NCBI GenBank assembly: GCA_028818775.1
Contig: JAPPNE010000167.1
Span: 1-44,720 of the forward strand
Origin: Deltaproteobacteria bacterium
Lineage (GTDB): Bacteria; Desulfobacterota; Binatia; UBA9968; JAJDTQ01
DNA: 44,720 nt
Reading direction: 5' to 3'
The position numbers were made by a program, and so were the translations under genes. Below, one piece after another: positions 1 through 8,304 of the stretch. The notes beneath the pieces were generated by a model. It was given only the letters and a program-made list of their open reading frames with translations, was not told the DNA's origin and made no database searches. Each line of letters begins with the position of its first letter. Position 1 is the first letter of the stretch.

Positions 1-54
1 GTCAGTTCGTTGAAGAGGGTTCAGCGAGTCTGTGGAGATTTCGTAGATGGGCAT
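1..54 (-). CDS. 5' end of a gene running off the left edge; possibly a DUF4268/NucS-like nuclease
   Basis: An ATG at 54-52 on the minus strand opens a frame that stays open for 18 codons to the window edge (begins MPIYEISTDSLNPL). A GGAGAG ribosome binding site lies about 9 bases upstream, and a TATACT -10-like box lies at 95-100. The opening MPIYEI.. is typical of DUF4268/DUF91-type PD-(D/E)XK nucleases associated with restriction systems, but 18 residues cannot prove this. It follows the nuclease-like gene at 128-664 on the same strand, so it may be the next member of an accessory or defence cluster. That a gene starts here is fairly likely; the family is a guess. Confidence 0.5.
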   Translation of the reverse strand, partial: MPIYEISTDSLNPLQRTD

Positions 55-127
55 GGAAATCAACTCTCCAAAAATTTTTGACCGCTGCCGGCTGAGTATA
101 AAACCCAACACCTGCTGGCGCAGTCGA

Positions 128-664
128 TCAAGGGGGGCGTATTGCAGTTCGGGAACGCTCCACCGCAACCGCGAGCTCCTCGACACCACGCGGAGCCGCC
201 CGGCTACGAATCGCCGCTAGTCCGATGGTCTTCTGTGCCGGCAGATCTCGCTCCAGGACCACGTAGAACTCCCAAGCGCCGGGGTCCCGTTGGTCTGCCG
301 TGTCACGTCGCTCTCCGTGCCAGGCAAACACGTAGATGTCGGCATGACGTCCGGTCTGGTCCACCCATTGTCCGCCGTCATTGATCCAATACCCGGTTCT
401 GGGAGCGATGTCGAAGCGGGGGAGACTGCTGCGTTCCCCCCAACCCTGCGCAGACGCGGATTGCTTGACCTCCAGCCTGACGCCCGACTCGTGCTCACAG
501 TCCCATGAATCCCACGGAGTCATGCGCTTCCAGCCGCTGTCCTTGAGTGCGAGAGCCACGATGGCTTCGACGTACTCGGATCTGTGGACGTTGTTCATCA
601 CCCGCCGGTCGTACGTTCGGCTGACCTCCGAGAGGACACTGGCAGGTATGAGCGGTGATGTCAT
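128..664 (-). CDS. PD-(D/E)XK-like nuclease, hypothetical
   Basis: Predicted protein of 178 residues from the ATG at 664. The frame is open further upstream, with a TTG at 790 that would give 220 residues, so the start is uncertain. The order Glu30 (HRSEYVE), Asp52/Asp55 (PWDSWD), then LEVK with Glu65 and Lys67 followed by QSA matches the E...D...ExK active-site layout of the PD-(D/E)XK nuclease fold. The rest (RFDIAPRTGYW, ADIYVFAWHG, WEFYVV) looks like the beta-rich core seen in restriction-like proteins of unknown specificity. It lies downstream of the AbiEii/AbiEi pair on the same strand. Nuclease activity is inferred from the motif alone; the target is unknown. Confidence 0.6.
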   Translation of the reverse strand: MTSPLIPASVLSEVSRTYDRRVMNNVHRSEYVEAIVALALKDSGWKRMTPWDSWDCEHESGVRLEVKQSASAQGWGERSSLPRFDIAPRTGYWINDGGQWVDQTGRHADIYVFAWHGERRDTADQRDPGAWEFYVVLERDLPAQKTIGLAAIRSRAAPRGVEELAVAVERSRTAIRPP

Positions 665-842
665 GCGATCGACTTTGATGGCGGTTTCACAACCGCCCCG
701 ACGATGGCCGATCCTCTGGATTCTCACGTCAAAGGTGTCTCGCTTATCAGGCAACCGAGAAATGGCGACCGCAACGAAAGGTTCCGTCAAAAGTGATGCA
801 CCACCCTGGAGAATCGAATGCAGAGACCCGCTGTGGCCACGT

Positions 843-1883
843 TCAGGTTCCGTTTATTGCAGCTTCGGCATGTCGGAGCTGATCCGTGACCCATCGGAAG
901 TCCGGGCAGTCACCGAGGATCATGCCCTGCATGGCTCGGTAGTCTTGTTCGATCACCGCGCGCAGTTCCGCTTGCGGGACCAGCCTTACCGATCCGGGAA
1001 CGGCTTCCTCGAACCGCTTCCAGGCCTGCCGGAAGGCGACGATGTTGTGGTTCCGAACCGCGTCCAGCAGATCCGTGTCAACCAACGCCGACTGGCCGAC
1101 TTCCGTCGCCGTGATTACTGCGACATCGTAGTAGTGACGCGAGATGCGGTCCTTGTCGGCCGGCAGGCGCCCGGCATCCCGGTATCCGCAGTGCACGCCA
1201 TGCAGGATCAGCAGCTTCTCCCAATAGGTCCGCTCAGGGGCGATCACGCGAAGCCCGCCCGATGCGAATGACCAGCCCGGGAGTTCGTTGGCCATATAGG
1301 GAGTGATCGTGCATTCCCGGCTTGGGTCAAGCGCTGACCTCGCGCCAGCCTCGATCTTCACACGGGGGGCCACATAGGTGACTTCGCTGCTTGGAAAGAG
1401 GGTAGGATACTCGATAAACAGCGTCTGTCCGTCGTGGCTCTCATCCGGAACGATTTGACAGTCGGTTGCGAGTTCGTCGATCCGACTTGCCAGAGCGGTC
1501 CGCAGGGCCCCACGAATGTATCCGCGGCACGCCGCCCCGAGATCCTTGAACAGCGCGGCCCGCTTCTTGTTCGACAGGCCGCTCGCCACGGTCGGGTCGC
1601 GCTCCCCTTCGAACCCGAGACCGTCGCGGAACACCACGAGATCGATGTCCTCGGAAAAGCGTTCAATGAGTGCGAAGGCCTTGGACAAGGAGGTCCCACC
1701 CTTGAAGAGCAGCCTAGGATGCCCCTCCGGCTGACGGTTGAATAGCGCGTCGAGAACAAGGCAAACCCAGAAGTCCTTTTCCACGTAGCCCGGCAACGTG
1801 TCGAGGCGGGCTGCCGCCGCTTCGAAAACATCGCGCCTGTCCTGCTCCGGCAGGGCGAGGAACGATTCAAAGCCTCCGTTCAT
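843..1883 (-). CDS. AbiEii/AbiGii-type nucleotidyltransferase toxin
   Basis: Predicted protein of 346 residues. The start is the ATG at 1883, which overlaps the TGA of the upstream antitoxin gene (ATGA), so the two are translationally coupled. A nucleotidyltransferase motif is clear: GGTSLSKAF at 62-70, then FSEDIDL at 76-82, whose acidic residues bind metal. VEKDFW at 34-39 is also typical of AbiEii. Known members of this family act as type IV toxins; MenA-type relatives add nucleotides to tRNA acceptor ends. The family is often found in phage-defence islands. The antitoxin-then-toxin order is the usual one. Family assignment is strong; whether it acts as a toxin here is inference. Confidence 0.85.
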   Translation of the reverse strand: MNGGFESFLALPEQDRRDVFEAAAARLDTLPGYVEKDFWVCLVLDALFNRQPEGHPRLLFKGGTSLSKAFALIERFSEDIDLVVFRDGLGFEGERDPTVASGLSNKKRAALFKDLGAACRGYIRGALRTALASRIDELATDCQIVPDESHDGQTLFIEYPTLFPSSEVTYVAPRVKIEAGARSALDPSRECTITPYMANELPGWSFASGGLRVIAPERTYWEKLLILHGVHCGYRDAGRLPADKDRISRHYYDVAVITATEVGQSALVDTDLLDAVRNHNIVAFRQAWKRFEEAVPGSVRLVPQAELRAVIEQDYRAMQGMILGDCPDFRWVTDQLRHAEAAINGT

Positions 1884-2503
1884 ACGGCAACGGCTTGGTC
1901 GCTCGCGATACTGCGCGCCAACGGCAATGCCCAGCCGGGCAGATCGCGGCTGTTGTGCAACAGGTCGACCTTCACGTCGTTGGGAAGATGACGATTCAGC
2001 GTCGAAACAATCCCTCCGTCTGCGGCCGCGCGGGGACCCAGCCAACGCAGCGCCTGAACCACCGGCGCGGCGGGTCTTCCCGCCCACTTCATGACGCTGG
2101 GACCCGCGTGCCGGAACCGGACGGTTCTACCGTCGATCTTGAGCGTCCTGGAGTGGCCGTCGGTCACGTAGCTGACTTTCGCAGGCACTGCGTTGGTGAG
2201 GCCCAATTGATTCGCGGCCACCAAGCCGTCCGGCATGATCCGCACACCGTCCCGTCGTGCCAGTGCTGCAATGGCGGCATCCAGGTCGACGGGCGCGGGA
2301 CGGTTCAACACGTTGCTGATCCTGGGCATGTCGTACAGGCCGTGGCTCACCCGGCGAAGCCGTCCCGCCTTGGTGAGACGCGACAGGGCCTGATCAACGG
2401 CCTCGCGGCTGCCGAGGTCCATGAAATCCTTCGGTGTGCACACCCACCTTCCGCTATCGTGGATGGATACCCTCTGCATGATCTTGTCGGCGATTCCGGT
2501 CAT
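1880..2503 (-). CDS. AbiEi-type antitoxin (DUF6088-like)
   Basis: Predicted protein of 207 residues from the ATG at 2503; a GTG at 2512 three codons upstream is an alternative. Residues about 20-65 form a winged-helix-like segment (WVCTPKDFMDLGSREAVDQA then LTKAGRLRRVSHGLYDMP), as in AbiEi/DUF6088 antitoxins, followed by the larger C-terminal domain of that family. AbiEi proteins bind inverted repeats in their own promoter and neutralise the downstream nucleotidyltransferase. The stop overlaps the toxin start by four bases. A candidate promoter lies just upstream. An orphan transcriptional regulator is the only serious alternative, and the coupled toxin argues against it. Confidence 0.8.
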   Translation of the reverse strand: MTGIADKIMQRVSIHDSGRWVCTPKDFMDLGSREAVDQALSRLTKAGRLRRVSHGLYDMPRISNVLNRPAPVDLDAAIAALARRDGVRIMPDGLVAANQLGLTNAVPAKVSYVTDGHSRTLKIDGRTVRFRHAGPSVMKWAGRPAAPVVQALRWLGPRAAADGGIVSTLNRHLPNDVKVDLLHNSRDLPGWALPLARSIASDQAVAV

Positions 2504-2549
2504 TGGGATCACAACGCTCGCGGTCGGAGGTGTACCTATAAGTGTCAGA

Positions 2550-2578
2550 AATCTATACTATTTATCTTACCGCTGCAA
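2550..2578 (-). promoter_or_regulatory. candidate promoter of the AbiEi/AbiEii operon
   Basis: Read on the minus strand, TTGCAG (2578-2573) is followed after 17 bases by TAGATT (2555-2550); an overlapping TATAGA box sits at 2557-2552 with 15-base spacing. The stretch is clearly more AT-rich than its surroundings and lies about 50 bases before the antitoxin start. The adjacent CTATAAGTGTCAGAAATCTATA (2536-2557) is an imperfect inverted repeat that could bind AbiEi. Pattern only. Confidence 0.35.
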
Positions 2579-2636
2579 CAGGCCCAAGAAGGAGAGCGCA
2601 GAGAATCTCGTGCTAACGGGATCGAGGCGCATCACC

Positions 2637-3170
2637 TTACGGCTGCTCCCAGGAGCAGTTCACGGTCGTGAGAACCTGCTTGTTGCCGCGGTAGGCCGCC
2701 TCGTAGTCACAGCTTCCGCGAACGTTGGAGAACCTGCCGGTACCGCCGTCAAGCGTTCCTCCGCCGCTGCCGCCCGTCTCCACGCCCCCGCCCGTCCTTC
2801 GACCCGACATGTAGAGCTTGTTCTCGCCCTGGGCGTCGCTGAACGTGCACACTGTCTCCAGGAGGAAGCTCTTCGGGGTTTTCCTGCCGTAGGCCACGCA
2901 CGTCGTGTCACCGTGGGTACCCTTCGTAAACGGATCGCCGGAACTCTCGACAATGACCGCCACTCCGTTCAAACCGCCGCCGAAGACGGTCACCTCCGGC
3001 TGCTTCACCGTGGTGTAGCTGTGAGTCGAAACCATGAGCATGGTGAAGGTGCCGGTCGCAGCGCCGAGAACGGGCTGAACCACGCCCAAGCTTCCGGCCG
3101 CGACGATGCCCACCACGGCCGTCATTGTCCTCGCCGACGCCAGAACTCCAAGGATCTTCTTCGGTTGCAT
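2637..3170 (-). CDS. small secreted protein of unknown function
   Basis: Predicted protein of 177 residues from the ATG at 3170, preceded by a GGGGAC ribosome binding site. The N terminus has lysines, a hydrophobic stretch and a VLGAA cleavage-like site near residue 37, so it is probably exported. The mature part is rich in Gly, Thr and Ser (GGGVETGGSGGGTLDGGTGRFSNV) and has three cysteines (CVAY, TVCTF, GSCDY) plus one near the C terminus (NCSW), suggesting two disulfides. The TGTFTMLM start and the GGTGRFSNVRGSCDYE segment look like a small beta-sandwich or barrel. I do not recognise the family. It starts 35 bases downstream of the DUF433 gene on the same strand. Confidence 0.6.
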   Translation of the reverse strand: MQPKKILGVLASARTMTAVVGIVAAGSLGVVQPVLGAATGTFTMLMVSTHSYTTVKQPEVTVFGGGLNGVAVIVESSGDPFTKGTHGDTTCVAYGRKTPKSFLLETVCTFSDAQGENKLYMSGRRTGGGVETGGSGGGTLDGGTGRFSNVRGSCDYEAAYRGNKQVLTTVNCSWEQP

Positions 3171-3205
3171 GGCAAGTCCCCGTTTGAATCGCACTTGGGC
3201 CATTC

Positions 3206-3448
<243 letters not shown>

Positions 3449-3570
3449 TCATATTCTTGGTACGCGAAAACGGCCTCGGTTCCAACAAGGCAATGTTGGG
3501 TAGGTCAAGAGGATCACTTGGGGATCTGGGGACAGCGGCAGCGGATCGCGCCGTGGACCGTTACGGGCTT

Positions 3571-5079
3571 CTACGCCGCGCTGCTCAGGAACTCCGCCAG
3601 CCGCTCGCCGATGACGTAGACCGTGGCGTTGGTGTTGGCGCGCACCACCTCGGGCATGACCGACGCGTCCGCCACCCACAGGTTGTCCAGTCCGTGGACC
3701 CGCAGCCGTTGGTCCACCACCGAGGCGGGGTCGTCCGCCGGTCCCATCCTGCAGGTGCCGCTGGCGTGCTGGTAGCTGTCGTAGGTGGAGCGGGCAAAGG
3801 TCGCCCAGTCCTCGCCGGGCGCGGGGTTGCGTACCGCGCCGTAGAACTCTCGCATCGGCGCTGTGCGGGCGAGGTCGCGGATGAATTCCATGGCCGCCAC
3901 CGTCTTCTCGACGTCCTTGGGATCCTTCAACATGCCCGTTTCGATGGCGGGAAAATCCCGGGAGTCCAGGCTGTTGAGGCTAATCCGGCCGGGCGCCGCC
4001 TGCTCCAGCAGTTGAAGCGACAGGGGCAGGAGCGAGCCCACACCCTCGATCTTGGTCGGAGGTCGCAGCGTCAAGCTGAAGTCGCCGTAGCCGGCGCCCG
4101 GGGTCCGCGCCATGAGGCGAAGCCTCGGCAGGGTCCAATCTACCTCGAAGTCCCTGACGGCCTCGAAGGTCACGTGCACGGTGGCGTGGTCCTGGAAGTT
4201 GCCGCCGACGCCCTCCAGCGCGTGGGTCACGGTGATTCCCAGCCGTTCCAGCTCGGCGGCCGGGCCGATGCCCGACAGCATGAGGATCTGGGGGCTGCGG
4301 TACGCCCCGGCGGCCAGCACCACTTGGCCTGCGGTGTCCGTGTGGACGCGGCCGTCCTTCTCGTAACGCACCCCGTCCACGCGGCTGCCGGACAGGGTCA
4401 GGCCCAGCACCGGTGCTTCTGCCTTGATGGTGAGGTTCGGACGCTCCCGCGCCGGATCGAGATGGCTCACCACGGCGGACTGGCGTACCCCGTCCTTGAT
4501 GTTGCAGACCCCCGGACCCACGCCCACGGGATCGGGGAGGTTGGTGTCGGGCAGGCGCGAAATGCCCATCTCCGCGGCGCCGTCGATGTAGGCCCGGATC
4601 ACCGGGGCGAGGTCCGAGTCCAGGCTGAAAGGGCGTTTGACGTAGACCGGTCCGGCGTGGCCGTGGTCCGGGTCGTCCGGGAAGTCCTGGTCGGCCTCGA
4701 TCCGTTTCAGAACCCCGTGGACGGTTTCCCAGGACCAGTCGGAATTTCCCGCCGCCACCCATCGCTCCATGTCGTGGCGGATCGGCCACACCCAGCCCAT
4801 GGCGTTGACCGACGAGCCCCCGCCCAGGATCTTGCCGGCCATGGGATAGAACGGGCTGCCGTCGATGGGCCGCTCGACGGTGAACGCATCGACCCAGGGG
4901 CTCTCGAACCAGACGCGGTCGCGAGCGCCGGAGTCCTGGATGACGTCGGGGATCGGCCGCGGGTCCGGCGCGGCGTCCAGCAGCAGCACCTTGCGGCGCG
5001 GGTCTTCGCTGAGCCGGGCGGCGGCCACGCAGCCGCCGGAGCCGCCGCCGATGATGATGACGTCGTAGTGTTCGGGCAT
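3571..5079 (-). CDS. GMC family FAD-dependent oxidoreductase (copy 1)
   Basis: Predicted protein of 502 residues with an AAGGAG site before the ATG at 5079. The N-terminal Rossmann motif for FAD is IIIGGGSGG at 8-16. The second GMC signature, SPQILMLSGIGPAAEL, lies near the middle. The C-terminal catalytic region has HASGTCRMG (catalytic His) and ANTNAT (partner Asn). GMC enzymes oxidise alcohols such as choline, glucose or polyethylene glycol; the substrate cannot be read from sequence. There is no signal peptide. A closely similar copy lies immediately upstream in tandem, and both follow the MmgE/PrpD gene on the same strand, suggesting one catabolic unit. Length is slightly below the usual 530-560. 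Confidence 0.93.
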   Translation of the reverse strand: MPEHYDVIIIGGGSGGCVAAARLSEDPRRKVLLLDAAPDPRPIPDVIQDSGARDRVWFESPWVDAFTVERPIDGSPFYPMAGKILGGGSSVNAMGWVWPIRHDMERWVAAGNSDWSWETVHGVLKRIEADQDFPDDPDHGHAGPVYVKRPFSLDSDLAPVIRAYIDGAAEMGISRLPDTNLPDPVGVGPGVCNIKDGVRQSAVVSHLDPARERPNLTIKAEAPVLGLTLSGSRVDGVRYEKDGRVHTDTAGQVVLAAGAYRSPQILMLSGIGPAAELERLGITVTHALEGVGGNFQDHATVHVTFEAVRDFEVDWTLPRLRLMARTPGAGYGDFSLTLRPPTKIEGVGSLLPLSLQLLEQAAPGRISLNSLDSRDFPAIETGMLKDPKDVEKTVAAMEFIRDLARTAPMREFYGAVRNPAPGEDWATFARSTYDSYQHASGTCRMGPADDPASVVDQRLRVHGLDNLWVADASVMPEVVRANTNATVYVIGERLAEFLSSAA

Positions 5080-5182
5080 GTGGTTCTCCTTAAGGGACGA
5101 CCTTCAACGGCATATTCGCACAGAGACCGGTGGCGGCACCACGACCATGTGCTCGTACCGAACCGGCGGCCGGCAGCGGTTC

Positions 5183-6694
5183 CTACGCCGCGCTGCTCAA
5201 GAACTCCGCCAGCCGCTCGGCTATCACGTACACCGTGGCGTTGGTGTTGGCGTGCACCACTTCGGGCATGATGGAGGCGTCGGCCACCCACAGGTTGTCC
5301 AGCCCGTGGACGCGCAGGCGCTGGTCCACCACCGCGCCGGGATCGTCCGCTGGCCCCATTTTGCACGTGCCGGAGGCATGGTGGTAGCTGTCGTAGGTGG
5401 AGCGGGCGAAGGTCGCCCAGTCCTCGCCGGGCGCCGGGTTGCGTACCTCTCCGTAGAACTCGCGCATCGGCGAGGTCCGGGCCAGGTCCCGGAGGAACTC
5501 CATGGCCGCCACCATCTTTTCCACGTCCCTCGGGTCTTCCAGCAGTCCTGTCTCCACGACGGGGAAATCCCTGGCATCCAGGCTGGGGAGGCGGATCCGT
5601 CCCGACGCCTCCTGCTCGAGCAGTTGAACGGACAAGGGCAGCAGGGTGCCCACGCCCTCGATCCTGGTGGGCGGCCGCAGCGAAGCGCTGAAGTCGCCGT
5701 GATCGATGCTGGGGGAAGTCCGCGCCAGGAGACGAAGCCGCGACAGGGTCCACGCCACCTCGAAGTCCTTGGCGGCCGCGAAGGTCACGTGGACGACGGC
5801 GTGGTCCTGGAAGTTCCCTCCGACGCCCTCCATACCGTGCGTCACCTCGATGCCCATCCGTTCCAGCTCCGCGGCCGGGCCGATGCCCGACAGCATGAGG
5901 ACCTGGGGGGTGCGGTACGCGCCCGCGGCCAGGACCACCTGGTCTGCGGTGTCCGTGTGCAAGCGGCCGTCCTTTTCGTAGCGCACGCCGTCCACGCGGC
6001 TGCCCGACAGGGTCAGTCCCAGCACCGGCGCCTCGGCCTTGACGGTGAGGTTCGGACGGCCTCGCGCCGGTTCCAGATGGCTCACCACCGCGGACTGGCG
6101 GATGCCGTCCTTGATGTTGGAGACCCCCGGTCCCACGCCCACGGGGTCGGGGATGTTGGTGTCGGGGAGGCGAGGCAGGCCCATTTCGACGGCGCCGTCG
6201 ATACAGGCCCGGACCACCGGCGACAGGTTCGAATCCAGGCTGAAGGGACGCTTGACGTAGACCGGTCCGGCGTGGCCGTGGTCCGGGTCGTCCGGGAAGT
6301 CCTGGTCCGCCTCGATGCGCTTCAGGACCTCGTGGACCGTTTCCCAGGACCAGTCGGGATTCCCCGCCGCCACCCACCGGTCCATGTCGTGGCGGGTCGG
6401 CCACACCCAGGCCATGGCGTTGACCGACGAGCCCCCGCCCATGATCTTTCCCGCCAGGGAGCGGAACGGGCTGCCGTCGACGGGCCGCACGACCGGGACC
6501 ATGTCGACGTAAGGGGTCTCAAGCCAGACCCGGTCGCGGGCGCTGGCCAGGCGGATGGTTTCCGGGATCGGTTGCGGGTCGGGCGCGGCTTCCAGCAGCA
6601 GAACCTTGCGGCGCGGGTCTTCGCTGAGCCGGGCGGCGGCGACGCAGCCGCCCGAGCCGCCGCCGATGATGATGACGTCGTAGCGCTCGGACAT
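5183..6694 (-). CDS. GMC family FAD-dependent oxidoreductase (copy 2)
   Basis: Predicted protein of 503 residues; the ATG at 6694 follows AAGGAAACCTC. It has the same motifs as the downstream paralogue: IIIGGGSGG for FAD, TPQVLMLSGIGPAAEL, HASGTCKMG with the catalytic His, and ANTNAT. By eye most residues are identical between copies, with long identical blocks such as the stretch around DQDFPDDPDHGHAGPVYVKR. Differences cluster near residues 55-70 and in the region after LRLLART, which may reflect substrate differences. About 100 bases separate the copies. The pair looks like a duplication that has since diverged. Confidence 0.93.
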   Translation of the reverse strand: MSERYDVIIIGGGSGGCVAAARLSEDPRRKVLLLEAAPDPQPIPETIRLASARDRVWLETPYVDMVPVVRPVDGSPFRSLAGKIMGGGSSVNAMAWVWPTRHDMDRWVAAGNPDWSWETVHEVLKRIEADQDFPDDPDHGHAGPVYVKRPFSLDSNLSPVVRACIDGAVEMGLPRLPDTNIPDPVGVGPGVSNIKDGIRQSAVVSHLEPARGRPNLTVKAEAPVLGLTLSGSRVDGVRYEKDGRLHTDTADQVVLAAGAYRTPQVLMLSGIGPAAELERMGIEVTHGMEGVGGNFQDHAVVHVTFAAAKDFEVAWTLSRLRLLARTSPSIDHGDFSASLRPPTRIEGVGTLLPLSVQLLEQEASGRIRLPSLDARDFPVVETGLLEDPRDVEKMVAAMEFLRDLARTSPMREFYGEVRNPAPGEDWATFARSTYDSYHHASGTCKMGPADDPGAVVDQRLRVHGLDNLWVADASIMPEVVHANTNATVYVIAERLAEFLSSAA

Positions 6695-6781
6695 GAGGTT
6701 TCCTTACGCGGATGGGCATTCAATGGTCAATCCGCGCGAGAACGGGTAGAGGCACTACCACTATACGGGTAAAGGCCGCCC

Positions 6782-8140
6782 CTATGACGCGGCCGGCGTA
6801 GCGGCGCGGGCGAGGGCGCCCGCGTCCTCCAGCTCCGCCACCTTCCGGCAGGCGCGAATCAACTCTCCGGTTGAAGCCTCCCCCAGCATCGGATCGGCGA
6901 GCGCGTGGACCTTCGCGTCCATGTCCTCGTCGGACAGCGGGCACTCCAGGCTTCCCGAGGCCTGCTCCACCACCTCCTCGACGGTACGGCCGTCCTTCAG
7001 CCGTATGGTGATCACAGCGCCGGCTTCCCGGATATTCCCGTCCACCACCGCGGAGACCCGGTCGCGCACGTCCATGACCCGGGGGTCTCGCACGACCTCG
7101 TCGGTGAACTCGGCGACGCCGACCCGCCCGAGGACGAGGGCCGCCCCCACCGCGTGGTACACGCTGAACTTGCCCTGGAGACCGGTTTGCGGCGTCTTGT
7201 TGCCGGTGAGCTCCAGCACCAGCGGATGCACCCGCAGCTCCACGGACTCGATGTCATCGCCGGTGAGTCCGTGCCGTCGCTTCAGGCTGATGCAGCCGTC
7301 GAGGCTGGGATGGATCACGACGCCGCAGGGGTAGGGCTTGTAGGTGTTGAGCAGAATCTCGTAGCTTTCGCCGAGGCCGTCGCAGATGGCGGCGTAGTCC
7401 TGTTTCGCGGACAGCACCCGGGCGAACCCCCGGGGGGCCTCGAGGGCCTGCTCGGAGCCGGTCATCCCCTCGGCGGCCAGCAGGGCGGCGGCCAGGCCGT
7501 TCTGGGCCGCCCGTCCGATGAGGAAGGGCTTCAACATGGTGCCGAACATCTCCCGCAGCCCGGCGGCCTGGGTGGCGGCTCCGGCCAGGGCCCAGCACAT
7601 GCGCTGGACGTCGAGTCCCAGAAGACGTCCGGCGGCGGCCGCAGCCCCGAACACCCCGGCGGTGCCGGTGATATGCCATCCTACGTCGTAGTGGTCCGGG
7701 TAGACGGCGTTGCCGATGCGGCACTCCACCTCGACCCCGAGGATCAGCGCGTGCAGGAAGTCGCGCCCGGAGACGGGGCGATGCTCGGCCAGCGGCACTA
7801 GCGCCGAGGCCACCGGACCCGCGGGATGAATGATGGTTTGCAGGTGGGTGTCGTCGAAGTCGAACACGTGGGAGCCGACGCCGTTGAGGAGCGCGGCGTG
7901 CAGCACGTCCACCCGCTCCGTGCGGCCCAGCACCGACGCCTGGGGCTGTCCCATGAAGGGACCTAGCGCCCGCAGCGTGATGTCCACGGATTCGTGCCGC
8001 GAACCTCCCACGGCGCATCCCATCCAGTTGAGCAGCGTGCGCGCGGCTTCGTCGCGCACGGCGTCCGGGACGGCTGCGATATCCGACCGGCAGACCCACT
8101 CCGCCAGTCGTTTGGTCACTTTGATGTCGGGTGTGCTCAT
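6782..8140 (-). CDS. MmgE/PrpD family protein
   Basis: Predicted protein of 452 residues, the normal length for the family; AGGAAG precedes the ATG at 8140. The helical N-terminal domain carries DEAARTLLNWMGCAVGG and FDFDDTHLQTIIHPAGPVASA, and the C-terminal domain has GLQGKFSVYHAVGAALV. Known members include 2-methylcitrate dehydratase (PrpD), cis-aconitate decarboxylase and iminodisuccinate epimerase; all act on small tricarboxylate-like acids. No methylcitrate synthase or lyase is nearby, so a role in propionate catabolism is not supported. It is upstream of the two GMC genes on the same strand and probably co-transcribed. Confidence 0.92.
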   Translation of the reverse strand: MSTPDIKVTKRLAEWVCRSDIAAVPDAVRDEAARTLLNWMGCAVGGSRHESVDITLRALGPFMGQPQASVLGRTERVDVLHAALLNGVGSHVFDFDDTHLQTIIHPAGPVASALVPLAEHRPVSGRDFLHALILGVEVECRIGNAVYPDHYDVGWHITGTAGVFGAAAAAGRLLGLDVQRMCWALAGAATQAAGLREMFGTMLKPFLIGRAAQNGLAAALLAAEGMTGSEQALEAPRGFARVLSAKQDYAAICDGLGESYEILLNTYKPYPCGVVIHPSLDGCISLKRRHGLTGDDIESVELRVHPLVLELTGNKTPQTGLQGKFSVYHAVGAALVLGRVGVAEFTDEVVRDPRVMDVRDRVSAVVDGNIREAGAVITIRLKDGRTVEEVVEQASGSLECPLSDEDMDAKVHALADPMLGEASTGELIRACRKVAELEDAGALARAATPAAS

Positions 8141-8236
8141 TGGAAAGGCTTCCTCACGGGGCTTGCCGGCGCCAAGTGCCGGTGGACGTTCTCTCGATGT
8201 TCGCGGCTCACGGCCCCGCGCCGCGCCGCGCCATCC

Positions 8237-8304
8237 TTGACAAGGTCCATCAAGGTCATCAATGTTGAGTGCACAAATGTACCGTGAATTGCTGGAGGTG
8301 AGAA
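8237..8304 (+). promoter_or_regulatory. candidate promoter region and RBS of the amidohydrolase gene
   Basis: The divergent gap between the MmgE/PrpD gene and the amidohydrolase holds TTGACA at 8237-8242, overlapping a direct repeat of ATCAAGGTC-like words (8247-8264). No good -10 follows at 17 bases. GGAGGTGAG immediately before the ATG at 8305 is a strong ribosome binding site and fixes that start. Pattern only. Confidence 0.3.
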
